37,544 nt of DNA from Pseudomonadota bacterium (GTDB lineage Bacteria; Pseudomonadota; Alphaproteobacteria; Sphingomonadales; Sphingomonadaceae): contig JAEZCZ010000059.1 of NCBI GenBank assembly GCA_023433305.1, forward strand, positions 1 to 37,544. Direction: 5' to 3'. The notes beneath the pieces are model-generated. The model saw only the letters and a program-made list of their open reading frames with translations, did not search any database and was not told the DNA's origin. Positions 1 to 8,351 of the stretch are shown here, piece by piece. The translations under genes were made by a program, and so were the position numbers. The number at the start of each line of letters is the position of its first letter. Position 1 is the first letter of the stretch.

Positions 1-64
1 CATCTGGATCCCCGGGACGGGGCGCGGCGCCGAGCCCCGCGCCGTGCCGGTCAGCGAACCGTGA
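1..64 (+). CDS. C-terminal end of an upstream gene (partial)
   Basis: The second reading frame is open from the window edge and ends in TGA at 62-64, giving about 20 residues ending in AVPVSEP. Its stop overlaps the Shine-Dalgarno region of the next gene, as expected for a compact operon, and the first frame would instead stop at 70-72. Too little is present to name the product. From context it could be another eCIS component. The frame choice rests only on spacing. Confidence 0.35.
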   Translation, partial: IWIPGTGRGAEPRAVPVSEP

Positions 65-75
65 GGAGATAGCGC

Positions 76-2337
76 ATGCCCAAACTCGACCAGGCCGAAC
101 AGCGCGCCTTCGTTCGCATCGCCGAGGCAAGGGAAGCGGCGGCCGATGTCCTGTCCACCCGCCACGAGATCGAGGACCGGTTCGTACAGGACCCGTTGGT
201 CCTCGACGGGCTGCGCCGGCGGCCGCGCTACTTCGACGGTAAGTTCCTGACCGGGGCCGACCTCACGCGCGACCAGGACTACGTCCGCCAGCGCCAGGCC
301 GACATGGCCCGCGCCGGCGGCGCGGGAGTCATCACCGGGCTCAGGATCGAGGAGCGCGGGCTCGATCGCGGCGAGACCCTGCTGATCGAGCCCGGCATCG
401 GCCTGACCAGTTCGGGCGATCTGGTGATGATCACCCGGCCCCGGCAAGTGCCGCTGCTCGATCTGCCGACCAGCCGGCAACTTGACGCCGCGCTCGGCCT
501 GACGGACGAGCCGCGCATTCCGCTCGGCCGCCGCAGCGGCCTCTACATCCTCGCGCTGCGACCGGTCGAGTTCACTGCCAATCCGATCGCCGCCTATCCG
601 CGCAGCATCACCGGTAGCCGCACGGTGGAGGACGGCGACATCATCGAGGCCTCGGCGATCACGCTGATCCCCTACCCCGACCTCGCCGGAGCGAGCGATC
701 TCGAGGACGCTCGCCGGCGCGTGGCGCGGGCGATCTTCGCGGGGTCGGGGCGGGCCATGCCGCACGACGCATTGCCGCTGGCGATGCTCGCGGTCGACCG
801 CGGCATCGTGCGCTGGATCGACATGGCGATGGTGCGTCGCGAGACGGGGCTCGATTCGGGTCTTCACGTCGGGGTCTCGAAGCGTTCGCGCGCCCTCGCC
901 GAGGCTTTCCTCGCCCAGCACGCCAATCACCTCGGCGACGTACTCGAGGAAGCCGGAGCCAGGCAGATCGCCGCGAACTTCCCCGCATCGACCTTCTTCG
1001 CACTTCTGCCTCCTGCCGGCCAGCTCCCGGTCGCCGCGATCCGAGCGGACGACTTCGGTTTCATACAGTCCTATTTCCCGCCGTCGGTCCAGGCCGACCT
1101 CGCCTTCGTGCCGGGCGACGAGATCCCGACGCTGGTCGAGGAATCTCTGACTCTCCCGCCGATCGACCTGACCGCCAGCGCTGAGGAGCTCGCGGGAGCC
1201 GGAGTCACGATCTGTGTGCCAGTCGATCGGACACGCTTCCGCCGGATCAGGACCACACTCGACGGCGACCGCCTGCCGCTCGGCGAAGTCGCCACCGCGG
1301 CCGGAGGAAGCGGCTTCGGGCTGATCTCGGAAATGCTCGAGCGGCGCAGCCGGATCGCATCGCTGTCGGGCGGCGGCGCGAGCGACAAGGTCGGCGAACT
1401 GCGCCTGCTCGCCTGGAAGGCGGCGCTCGCCGAGGCGATCTCGGCGCTGCCGGCAGGACCCGGCGGCGTGTCGCTGGTGTGGTACGTGCGGCGACGCTCG
1501 ATCGCGCTCCAACCGCAGGTCGAGCAGGCCGCGGTCCGGCTCAGCGGCGACGACGTCACGCTCAACGCCATGGTCAACGAGAGCATCGACCGGCTCAAGC
1601 TGGCGAAGCGGCTCGCGAAGATCAACGGCGAGGCGACGCCGCAGGCGGCTGCCCGGCTGATGACGCTGCTGTCGCGACCCGGAGTGGCTTCCTCCGACAT
1701 CCTCACCGCGTCGGTCATCGCCGACGTCGAGAAAGTGGTCGCGGCCGATTTGCCCGAGGTGCCCACCGAGGTTTCGATCACACCTGCCCCGCTACCGCCC
1801 GTCGCGCCGGCTCCGACGCCAACGGCTCAGCCAGCGCCCGCGACCGCGCCGATCCGCACGGTGAGCGGCATTCGCCCGACTTTCACCGCGGTCAACCCGA
1901 CCTTGCTGCGGCGCCTGTCAACCACCGGGCGCGTCGCGCCCGCGACGCTCACCGCCAAGCCCGCCAGCGCTGATCTCACCGCGCTGCGCGTGGGCTTGAC
2001 CCGCGTCGCGGCGGCAGAGGAGGCAGGTCTCACCACCAAGGCCCGCGCCGACACCGAGCTAAAGCTCGGCGAGGCCGAGGTCATGGATGTCGCGCAGGAC
2101 TATGGCGACCCGCGGCTCGGCGAGGGTCTCGCGCGGCTGGCGGGCGCGCTGGGCGAGAAGTGGCCGGCGGTCAAAGACGCGGTCTGGCTCGGCGAGTCGG
2201 GCCGCGCACTGGCGCTCGACTTCGCGTTCCGCAAGGTCCCGGAAGAGAGCGTGCAGGACTTCGCCGCGCTGGCAAAGGCCGCCGCCGACAAGCAGGAAGT
2301 GGACGAGATCGACAGCCTGCTGGGCAAGGTGGACTGA
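76..2337 (+). CDS. Large eCIS-locus protein, shorter member of a tandem paralogue pair
   Basis: This 753-residue protein starts at ATG 76 behind AGGAG at 64-68. Residues about 50-120 carry the segment RYFDGKFLTGADLTRDQ, then a G-rich GVITGL turn and a beta segment LLIEPGIGLTSSGDLV. From memory, that pattern (fixed-length KFLT..D...Q followed by GVxxGL and a PG...SG stretch) recurs in hypothetical proteins of contractile-injection loci. The middle contains LPPAGQLPVAAI, a YFPPSV motif and a short VPVDRTRF segment, all with counterparts in the next gene. A proline/alanine-rich linker lies at about 570-600, followed by a helical C-terminus. No signal peptide or membrane segment is evident. It is probably a structural or accessory (baseplate- or fibre-like) part of the particle; that role is inferred from neighbours, not shown. 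Confidence 0.7.
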   Translation: MPKLDQAEQRAFVRIAEAREAAADVLSTRHEIEDRFVQDPLVLDGLRRRPRYFDGKFLTGADLTRDQDYVRQRQADMARAGGAGVITGLRIEERGLDRGETLLIEPGIGLTSSGDLVMITRPRQVPLLDLPTSRQLDAALGLTDEPRIPLGRRSGLYILALRPVEFTANPIAAYPRSITGSRTVEDGDIIEASAITLIPYPDLAGASDLEDARRRVARAIFAGSGRAMPHDALPLAMLAVDRGIVRWIDMAMVRRETGLDSGLHVGVSKRSRALAEAFLAQHANHLGDVLEEAGARQIAANFPASTFFALLPPAGQLPVAAIRADDFGFIQSYFPPSVQADLAFVPGDEIPTLVEESLTLPPIDLTASAEELAGAGVTICVPVDRTRFRRIRTTLDGDRLPLGEVATAAGGSGFGLISEMLERRSRIASLSGGGASDKVGELRLLAWKAALAEAISALPAGPGGVSLVWYVRRRSIALQPQVEQAAVRLSGDDVTLNAMVNESIDRLKLAKRLAKINGEATPQAAARLMTLLSRPGVASSDILTASVIADVEKVVAADLPEVPTEVSITPAPLPPVAPAPTPTAQPAPATAPIRTVSGIRPTFTAVNPTLLRRLSTTGRVAPATLTAKPASADLTALRVGLTRVAAAEEAGLTTKARADTELKLGEAEVMDVAQDYGDPRLGEGLARLAGALGEKWPAVKDAVWLGESGRALALDFAFRKVPEESVQDFAALAKAAADKQEVDEIDSLLGKVD

Positions 2338-2360
2338 ACCCGAAGGAAGGACGATCCGCC

Positions 2361-5300
2361 ATGGAGATCACCCGGTACATCGGCAGCGGCCTCGGAGACG
2401 AGCACGTGATCGGCATCGATCCGCCGATGCGCCCGTCGCTTCCCGACGTGTGGCGACGCCGCATCCACGCCTTCTCCGGACGGGCCGTGTCAGACAAGGC
2501 GCTCACCGCCGAGCAGTCCCTGCGCTCGGGCATGCAGCGGCTCTACGGCCTGTCGCTCGCTCCGGGCCTGGTCGAAGGGCTCGAGCTGACCGCGGACGGC
2601 GATGCGATCGGCGCGGCGCCGGATGCGGCGCGGATACGGCTCGAGCCGGGCTTCGGCCTCGCCCGCAGCGGCGAGGATATCTCGGTTGGCAGGACGGTGC
2701 GCCTGCCGATCGGGCGGCTGCCCGTCATCGCCCGGGTCGATGGCGGTGCAGACGCGGGGACCGGAGAGGCCGAGGGCCCGCCGGTCGCAGGCCTCACCGA
2801 CCGGCTGCGCCCCGAAGCGCCGCGCCGGATCGGCGACAGCCTCGCCAGGCTGATCGAGACCGGAGTTACCGACGGGTTGCCGAGGATCGGCGTGATCGTT
2901 GCCCAACCGATTTCCGCCGAGCTGATCGGCCGCCCACTCGACGATTGCCGCCCGGACCCGCGCGACGATCCTTACGTCGACCTGCAGCGGATCGACGGGA
3001 TGCGGCTCGCGCTCTACCTCTGGCCGAGCGAGATGGTCGCGCTCGACGGCGGCCCCGACTACGGTCCGCCGCCGCGCGGACCCGCGTGGCGCAACCGGCT
3101 GGCGCATGCGGTGTTCGCGATGGAGCCGCTGCTCGGTCCCGACGCCGGCCATCCGTGGGAAGCCTGGGGCGTTCCGCTCGCGCTTGCGGGCTTCGAAGAC
3201 GACTGGAGCCTCGCCTTCGTCGACCGCCACGCGGTCGCCCGAGCGGGAGGTATGCCGCGGCTGCGCGGGCGCACCGGGCTTGTCACGAGCGACGATCGGC
3301 TGTGGCAAGCGCGTCTCGACCAGTTCACCGGCCAGCTCGCCCAGCTGCCGAGCCTCGATGCCGCGTCGCTGCAGTCGACCTTCGAGCGGCTCCCCCCGAT
3401 CGGCCTGCTGCCGGCCGCGATGTTCGACCCGGTCCTGCGCAAACAGCATTTCTTTCCCGCCGGGTTCGAGGTGACTGCGGTGCCGGTCGCCTACAGCAGC
3501 CTCGACCTGGCGCTCACCGAAGCTGCCGGCCTGGCTCCGATCGATCGCGGCGACCCTGACGCGGTCGACCTCCTCGTTCCCGTGCCCGACGAATTCTACG
3601 AGCCCCGCCTGCTTCAGGTCGAGGCACCCGACCGGCGGTTCGGCGAGGCGATCCGCGATTTGCGCCGGGCGCGCACCGAGGCGCTGATCAGGCGACAGAT
3701 GGCGCGGCGCCGGCACGACCGGCTGCTCGAGACCGTCACCGGCGCGGTGCAGGGGTGGCGCGATTCCGACCTGCCGCTCGAGGAGAACAGCCCGCGCCCG
3801 CACGTTCAGGTTCCCGTCGAAGTGACGCGCACGCGCCGTTTCGCCGCCAACACAGCCAAGCGCTCGCACGAGATGATCCGCGCCGACGCCACGTTAAACG
3901 TCGCGAGTGGCGACCGCCTGTGGTTCTGGGTGCGGATCCATGACGCCTCGCGCATGACCGGCCTTTCGCTGCGCGCCGGCCGCGAGCGCGGATCGGCCGG
4001 CGCGCCCAAGTTCGAAAAGGGCGTCTACTGGGGCCTGCCCGATGCGCTGCCGATCGGCGCCGAAACGTCCGGTCTCGACCGTCGCAAGGCGGGCGAACTG
4101 CCCGAGGAAGGCGGTTGGGTCCGGCTCGAAGTGCCCGCTGATGCCGTTTGGGACGCGAAAGGTGGAACGCTGGCCGACTTCGCGATCGATTCGCTCGAGT
4201 TCGCCCAGCGCGGCGGCGAGGTCGAATGGGCTTCGTTCGGCAAGCTCGACGGCGCGGGCCAGATATTCACCTATCTCGCCGACGATGCGCCGGCCGGCGC
4301 CGAGCTGACGCTTGACGGCGCGGCAGGTGGCTGGCCGTGGCAAGTAGTGACGGATCGCGAAGCGTTGGCGGTTCCCGAGTTCGCCACCGTGCTGGTCGGC
4401 GACGTGCGTCGAGCGGCCGCGCTCGACGCGTTCCGCGCGCGCTGGCCGCAGGAGTTCCTGAAGGCCGACCTCGACGCGGTCGACGAGGGCGGGATCGGCA
4501 ACTTCCTCGCCTCGGTCGACGCCCGGCTCAAGGCGACCAACGACGCCATCGACCTCGGCTTCGTGCGTGCCCGCTCGGACATCTATCGCGTGCGACAGAT
4601 CATGCTGGGCGCCGATGCCGCCTCGCGCCTCGTGACTTCGCCCGCCCTCGCCGACCTCGCGGAGCGCGACGAAGGCGCGCGCGCGACGAGCGAGCGGATC
4701 GGCAGCTTCCTCGACCTCGCGATCAAGCGCGATGCCAGCGCCGGGTCGTTCAGCATCGGCGCAACGCCCGACACCGACGACACGCCCCCACCACCGCCCG
4801 GAGGCACCGGCGGAACCGTCTTCCGCCCCGCGCTGATGACGCTCAATATCGAGCACGTCGCGATGACCCGGGCAGTCGCGCCGGCCCCGGCACCGGCAAC
4901 CGCCCCGATGATGGCGACGTTCATGCCCGCGCTTGCCGCGACGCCGATGTTCATGGCCACGGCCGCACCCGCACCGACGCCGCGGTCCGCGCTTGCCACG
5001 GGCACGGCGCTGTCCGCCGGTACCACGGTCTCGCGCGACTTGTTACAGGCGACTACCTTTCTCCCGACGCGGAGCATCGCGGCGGCGGCGCTCGACTTCA
5101 AAGTCGACCGCTTCCGCGCGATCGACGTGCGCCGCCAGATCCCCGTCGCCGGCCTCGTCGAACGCACCGTCAGCGTCGCCGAGCGTCTCAAGCCGCAACC
5201 GGCCGTGCAGGCACTGCAATACGCGATCGCCAGCAAGGCCGCGGTGGTCCGAACGCTCGCAGGTCTATCGGGTGACTTGGCGGGACGGCCGAAAGGTATC

Positions 5301-6836
5301 GCGCTGGGCGACATTCCGATGGCTGGCTTCCGGCACACGGCGGACGTGGGCAAGGACGCGGACAAGGTCCGGGTCCCCACGCTCGACGAATTGCTGACGG
5401 ATCAAACGCAGCCCGACTCGGCGCGCCAATTCGTCGACGACGACACCCTGCCCGCGTCGCAGCAAGGCAAGCACGAGGCCGAATATTTCTCGGCCGCCGT
5501 CGAGGCGATCGACAACAGCATCGCGATCATGCGCCTCGTGGAGGGACGCGTGGCGTTGTTCGAGGAGCTCGCCGCCTCGCTGACCGAGCTCAAGGAAGGA
5601 ATCCTCGGAGCGGCGGAAGAGGCCGCAGTCTACCTCAGACAGATCGACACCGAAGTCGCCGAACTGCGGCACGACCTCGGGACCGCCGAGCGTCTGCGCG
5701 ACGAGGACATCGCCAGCGTCGACGCGATCAATCTGCGCCGCAGCCAGGTGCTCGGCGACAGGGTCAGGGGCCTTGCCTGGCGGCGTCGGCGGGTGGCCGA
5801 CGTCCACGACGAGCTGCCCGTCGCGCCCTGCGCTTCGGGGCTGGTCGAAGCGCCGGTAACGGCGTGCCGCCGCGACCATCCGGACGTGCCGGAGGAAATC
5901 CACGAATACGTGCAGCTGCTTCGCGAGGTGCCGCTGTCATGGTTCCCGCGGATCGCTGCGATGGTGGCGCGCATCGACCGGCTCGATCCGGTCCGCCGTA
6001 CGATCGAGACGATCCGCGAGCGCGCGATCGTGCCGCGAGGTTTCACGCCGCTCAAGGCGGTCGCCGCCAACCAGAAGCTGCTCAGGAGCGTGCATCAGGC
6101 GCTGGTAGTGGCGCGGAGCAAGGTCGAAAGCCGACGGATCGCCGTGGCGGCGGTCAACTTCGCCGCCCTGCCGCGGCTCTCGCTCGGCGAAGCGCAAGCG
6201 CAACTGCAGGCCATGGCGACGCTCGGCGACCTGCTCGCCGGAACGCATCGCCGGCCCGACCTCACCAGGGCAGCGACCGAGCAGCTCGAAGCAATTGCCG
6301 CGACAGGCAGCTGCCTCCACGACAGCTTCGGCGACGTCGCCCCGATCGTCCGGCTCGCCTGGGCGGAAACCTTGTCCGAGTTCGACCGCCCCGCCCCGCT
6401 TCATTCGCTGGCGGCGCTGCCGCGCTGGGCCGAGGTCCCGGCCGAACTGCGCCGCACGCTGCAGAGCTTCGTCGACTTCCTGTTCGCCCAGGTCGACCGC
6501 AACAACGGGGACGCTCGCGACGCGATGAACGAGTTCGTCCGCGTCTGCATGCTGATGGCCGCGCACTCGCCGGTCGACCGCATCATCCCGGCGCGCCTCG
6601 TCGAGCCGGCGCCGGCGCGGATCGGCGGGCGGCTGTCGCTCGAGCTCGACATCGCCCGAGTCCGCAAGGGCATGCTTGCGGTCGTGCGCGACGACCGCGA
6701 CCGGATCGTCTCGCAGGCGGTCGTCGACGACATCGCCGACGGTGTCGCCCAGGCGCGGATCACCCATCTCCACGCGGCCATCACGACGATCGTTCCGACC
6801 ATGCGCATCGAGCTGGCCGGGGCGAAGATGCGATAA
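2361..6836 (+). CDS. Very large eCIS-locus protein with a jelly-roll-like insert, longer paralogue
   Basis: The start is ATG 2361 (1491 residues), behind AAGGAAGGA at 2343-2351 and 23 bases after the previous stop; in-frame upstream extension would overlap the previous gene. The N-terminal 350 residues repeat the plan of the previous protein: a helix with Q, a GL turn, RLEPGFGLARSGEDI, then LPPIGLLPAAMF, a FFPAGF motif and LLVPVPDEFY. Residues about 530-660 form an insert with LWFWVRIHD, GVYWGLPDAL and GGWVRLEVPADAVW; this W/YWG...WVRLEVPA pattern resembles a jelly-roll (lectin-like) domain found in some eCIS and planctomycete proteins. Two low-complexity linkers (PPPPPGGTGGT and an A/P/M-rich run) precede a long helical C-terminus. 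It is likely a structural or fibre-type component; the binding role of the insert is inference. Confidence 0.7.
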   Translation: MEITRYIGSGLGDEHVIGIDPPMRPSLPDVWRRRIHAFSGRAVSDKALTAEQSLRSGMQRLYGLSLAPGLVEGLELTADGDAIGAAPDAARIRLEPGFGLARSGEDISVGRTVRLPIGRLPVIARVDGGADAGTGEAEGPPVAGLTDRLRPEAPRRIGDSLARLIETGVTDGLPRIGVIVAQPISAELIGRPLDDCRPDPRDDPYVDLQRIDGMRLALYLWPSEMVALDGGPDYGPPPRGPAWRNRLAHAVFAMEPLLGPDAGHPWEAWGVPLALAGFEDDWSLAFVDRHAVARAGGMPRLRGRTGLVTSDDRLWQARLDQFTGQLAQLPSLDAASLQSTFERLPPIGLLPAAMFDPVLRKQHFFPAGFEVTAVPVAYSSLDLALTEAAGLAPIDRGDPDAVDLLVPVPDEFYEPRLLQVEAPDRRFGEAIRDLRRARTEALIRRQMARRRHDRLLETVTGAVQGWRDSDLPLEENSPRPHVQVPVEVTRTRRFAANTAKRSHEMIRADATLNVASGDRLWFWVRIHDASRMTGLSLRAGRERGSAGAPKFEKGVYWGLPDALPIGAETSGLDRRKAGELPEEGGWVRLEVPADAVWDAKGGTLADFAIDSLEFAQRGGEVEWASFGKLDGAGQIFTYLADDAPAGAELTLDGAAGGWPWQVVTDREALAVPEFATVLVGDVRRAAALDAFRARWPQEFLKADLDAVDEGGIGNFLASVDARLKATNDAIDLGFVRARSDIYRVRQIMLGADAASRLVTSPALADLAERDEGARATSERIGSFLDLAIKRDASAGSFSIGATPDTDDTPPPPPGGTGGTVFRPALMTLNIEHVAMTRAVAPAPAPATAPMMATFMPALAATPMFMATAAPAPTPRSALATGTALSAGTTVSRDLLQATTFLPTRSIAAAALDFKVDRFRAIDVRRQIPVAGLVERTVSVAERLKPQPAVQALQYAIASKAAVVRTLAGLSGDLAGRPKGIALGDIPMAGFRHTADVGKDADKVRVPTLDELLTDQTQPDSARQFVDDDTLPASQQGKHEAEYFSAAVEAIDNSIAIMRLVEGRVALFEELAASLTELKEGILGAAEEAAVYLRQIDTEVAELRHDLGTAERLRDEDIASVDAINLRRSQVLGDRVRGLAWRRRRVADVHDELPVAPCASGLVEAPVTACRRDHPDVPEEIHEYVQLLREVPLSWFPRIAAMVARIDRLDPVRRTIETIRERAIVPRGFTPLKAVAANQKLLRSVHQALVVARSKVESRRIAVAAVNFAALPRLSLGEAQAQLQAMATLGDLLAGTHRRPDLTRAATEQLEAIAATGSCLHDSFGDVAPIVRLAWAETLSEFDRPAPLHSLAALPRWAEVPAELRRTLQSFVDFLFAQVDRNNGDARDAMNEFVRVCMLMAAHSPVDRIIPARLVEPAPARIGGRLSLELDIARVRKGMLAVVRDDRDRIVSQAVVDDIADGVAQARITHLHAAITTIVPTMRIELAGAKMR

Positions 6837-6851
6837 CGGTAGGCGCGGTCG

Positions 6852-8351
6852 GTGGCGGTCTCGGTTCGCAAGCTGATCCAACGGGGCGAGGCGCGCCACG
6901 TGGTGCGCGACCGTGTCGCGCTCGAGGACGCGCTCAACACCACCCTGTCCGACGACGGCCGGCTCGTGCTGGTTCGCCGCCTGCAAGTGCGCGGCGATCT
7001 GGCCGACCCGGCGCGCCGGCAGTACGCGGTACGGCGCGGCTGGGTCGAGGCCGTCGCGGGAGCGGTTCACGGCGGCAAGAGCGCCGCGAACCGCGCGAAC
7101 TGCGTGTGGTTCGCGAGCCGCGAGGAAGCCGAAGCGCTGCTTCTGCGCAAGCTGCTGACGGGCGAGCCGATCGAGGGTTGGTTCTGGAGGCTGGCCGTGC
7201 CGGACTGGGGCCTGCGGCCGTTGACCGACTGGGCGCCGCGGGCCGTCGCCGCCTCCCTTGCCGAAAAGGATGTCGGACGCCTCGCGTGCATCGTGCAGAC
7301 CTTCGTCGAGGCAGGTCGCGCCGATCTGCTAGTCGCCGCCGTCGGGCATGCGCTTGCAGCGCCGGACGGTCCGTTCGCCGATACCATCCCAAGGCAGGCC
7401 TTGTCCTCCGGCAGAGCGACGCTGTCGGCTTCGTCAGATGTCGATGACGAGGCGCTCGCGGTCCGGATCGCGGTGAAAATGCTTCCCCAGGCGCTCCCGG
7501 CGGCTTGGCGGGCGGTGCTGGCCGATCTTGGCCAGACCTCGCTACCGGGAGGCGCTTGCGAACGCGTGATAGCGGCCGTCGTCGAGGAAAGGATCCGCCA
7601 GATCTCCCCCGCTCTGACGCTCAGACCGCGGCTGTTGAAGTTGGTGGCGAGCAAGGCCCGCGAGATCGTGGCCGGGGGTAGCGCCGCACCTGAACAGGCG
7701 ACGGGCGGGCCATCCGGCGCCCAGTCGGGGGCGGCGCCTCGCTGGGACGTCGTGACGTGTTGCGGAACCCGGCAGCGCGCCTCGGCAATGGCGCGCGCGG
7801 AACGTCGCGACGCTCGCCTCGGCGAAGCGCGCGCGCGGTCCGAAAGCCCGCTGCCACCCGAGATCGACCTTGCCGATCCCGCTAGGCCTCACCTGCTCCC
7901 TGCGAGCGATCACGCGGGGTTGTGGTTGATCGTCCCGTCGCTGATCCGTCTCGGCTTCGGCGAATGGCTGGCCGAGCGCGCCGAGCTACTCGGGGACAAT
8001 CCCGGGCGGAGCCTGATCCTCGCAGTGGCAAGGCATCACCGTATCGGGCCCGACGACCCCGCCCTCGCCCCGCTCGCGCCGGTCGCATCGGACGAGGATC
8101 AGCCCGGCTGGACCGATGCCTGGCGGATCGGTCTCGACCGCTGGCTGCGGCGTACCGCGCGCCGCCGCACGCATGACCTCGTCAGGCGACCAGGAAAATT
8201 CGCCCTGGGCGAGCACCGGATTGACATCCACTTCCCGCTCGATGCCGCCGACCTCCGCCTGCGCCGCCCCGCGCTCGACCGCGACCCCGGCTGGGTCGCC
8301 TGGCTGGGATTGTCGGTCAGGTTTCACTTCGGCGCCGAGGCGGTGCCATGA
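6852..8351 (+). CDS. Conserved eCIS-locus protein with C-terminal RRP-LDRDPGW-WLG signature
   Basis: This 499-residue protein uses GTG 6852, 15 bases after the previous stop; the Shine-Dalgarno sequence is weak (GGTAGG). The first half contains GEPIEGWFWRLAVPDWG at residues about 103-119. The second half has a GLWLIVPSLIRLGFGEWL helix and ends with LRRPALDRDPGWVAWLG followed by a hydrophobic SVRFHFG strand. That closing motif is one I associate with unnamed proteins encoded beside eCIS ATPases. The gene ends with an ATGA overlap with the ATPase gene, implying translational coupling. A tape-measure role was considered because such genes often sit here, but the protein lacks an obvious long uninterrupted helix, so no function is claimed. 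Confidence 0.65.
   Translation: MAVSVRKLIQRGEARHVVRDRVALEDALNTTLSDDGRLVLVRRLQVRGDLADPARRQYAVRRGWVEAVAGAVHGGKSAANRANCVWFASREEAEALLLRKLLTGEPIEGWFWRLAVPDWGLRPLTDWAPRAVAASLAEKDVGRLACIVQTFVEAGRADLLVAAVGHALAAPDGPFADTIPRQALSSGRATLSASSDVDDEALAVRIAVKMLPQALPAAWRAVLADLGQTSLPGGACERVIAAVVEERIRQISPALTLRPRLLKLVASKAREIVAGGSAAPEQATGGPSGAQSGAAPRWDVVTCCGTRQRASAMARAERRDARLGEARARSESPLPPEIDLADPARPHLLPASDHAGLWLIVPSLIRLGFGEWLAERAELLGDNPGRSLILAVARHHRIGPDDPALAPLAPVASDEDQPGWTDAWRIGLDRWLRRTARRRTHDLVRRPGKFALGEHRIDIHFPLDAADLRLRRPALDRDPGWVAWLGLSVRFHFGAEAVP

Noticed and set aside
6852..8351. Tape-measure protein of the injection system
   Set aside because: No long continuous helical or repetitive stretch; only gene position would support it.
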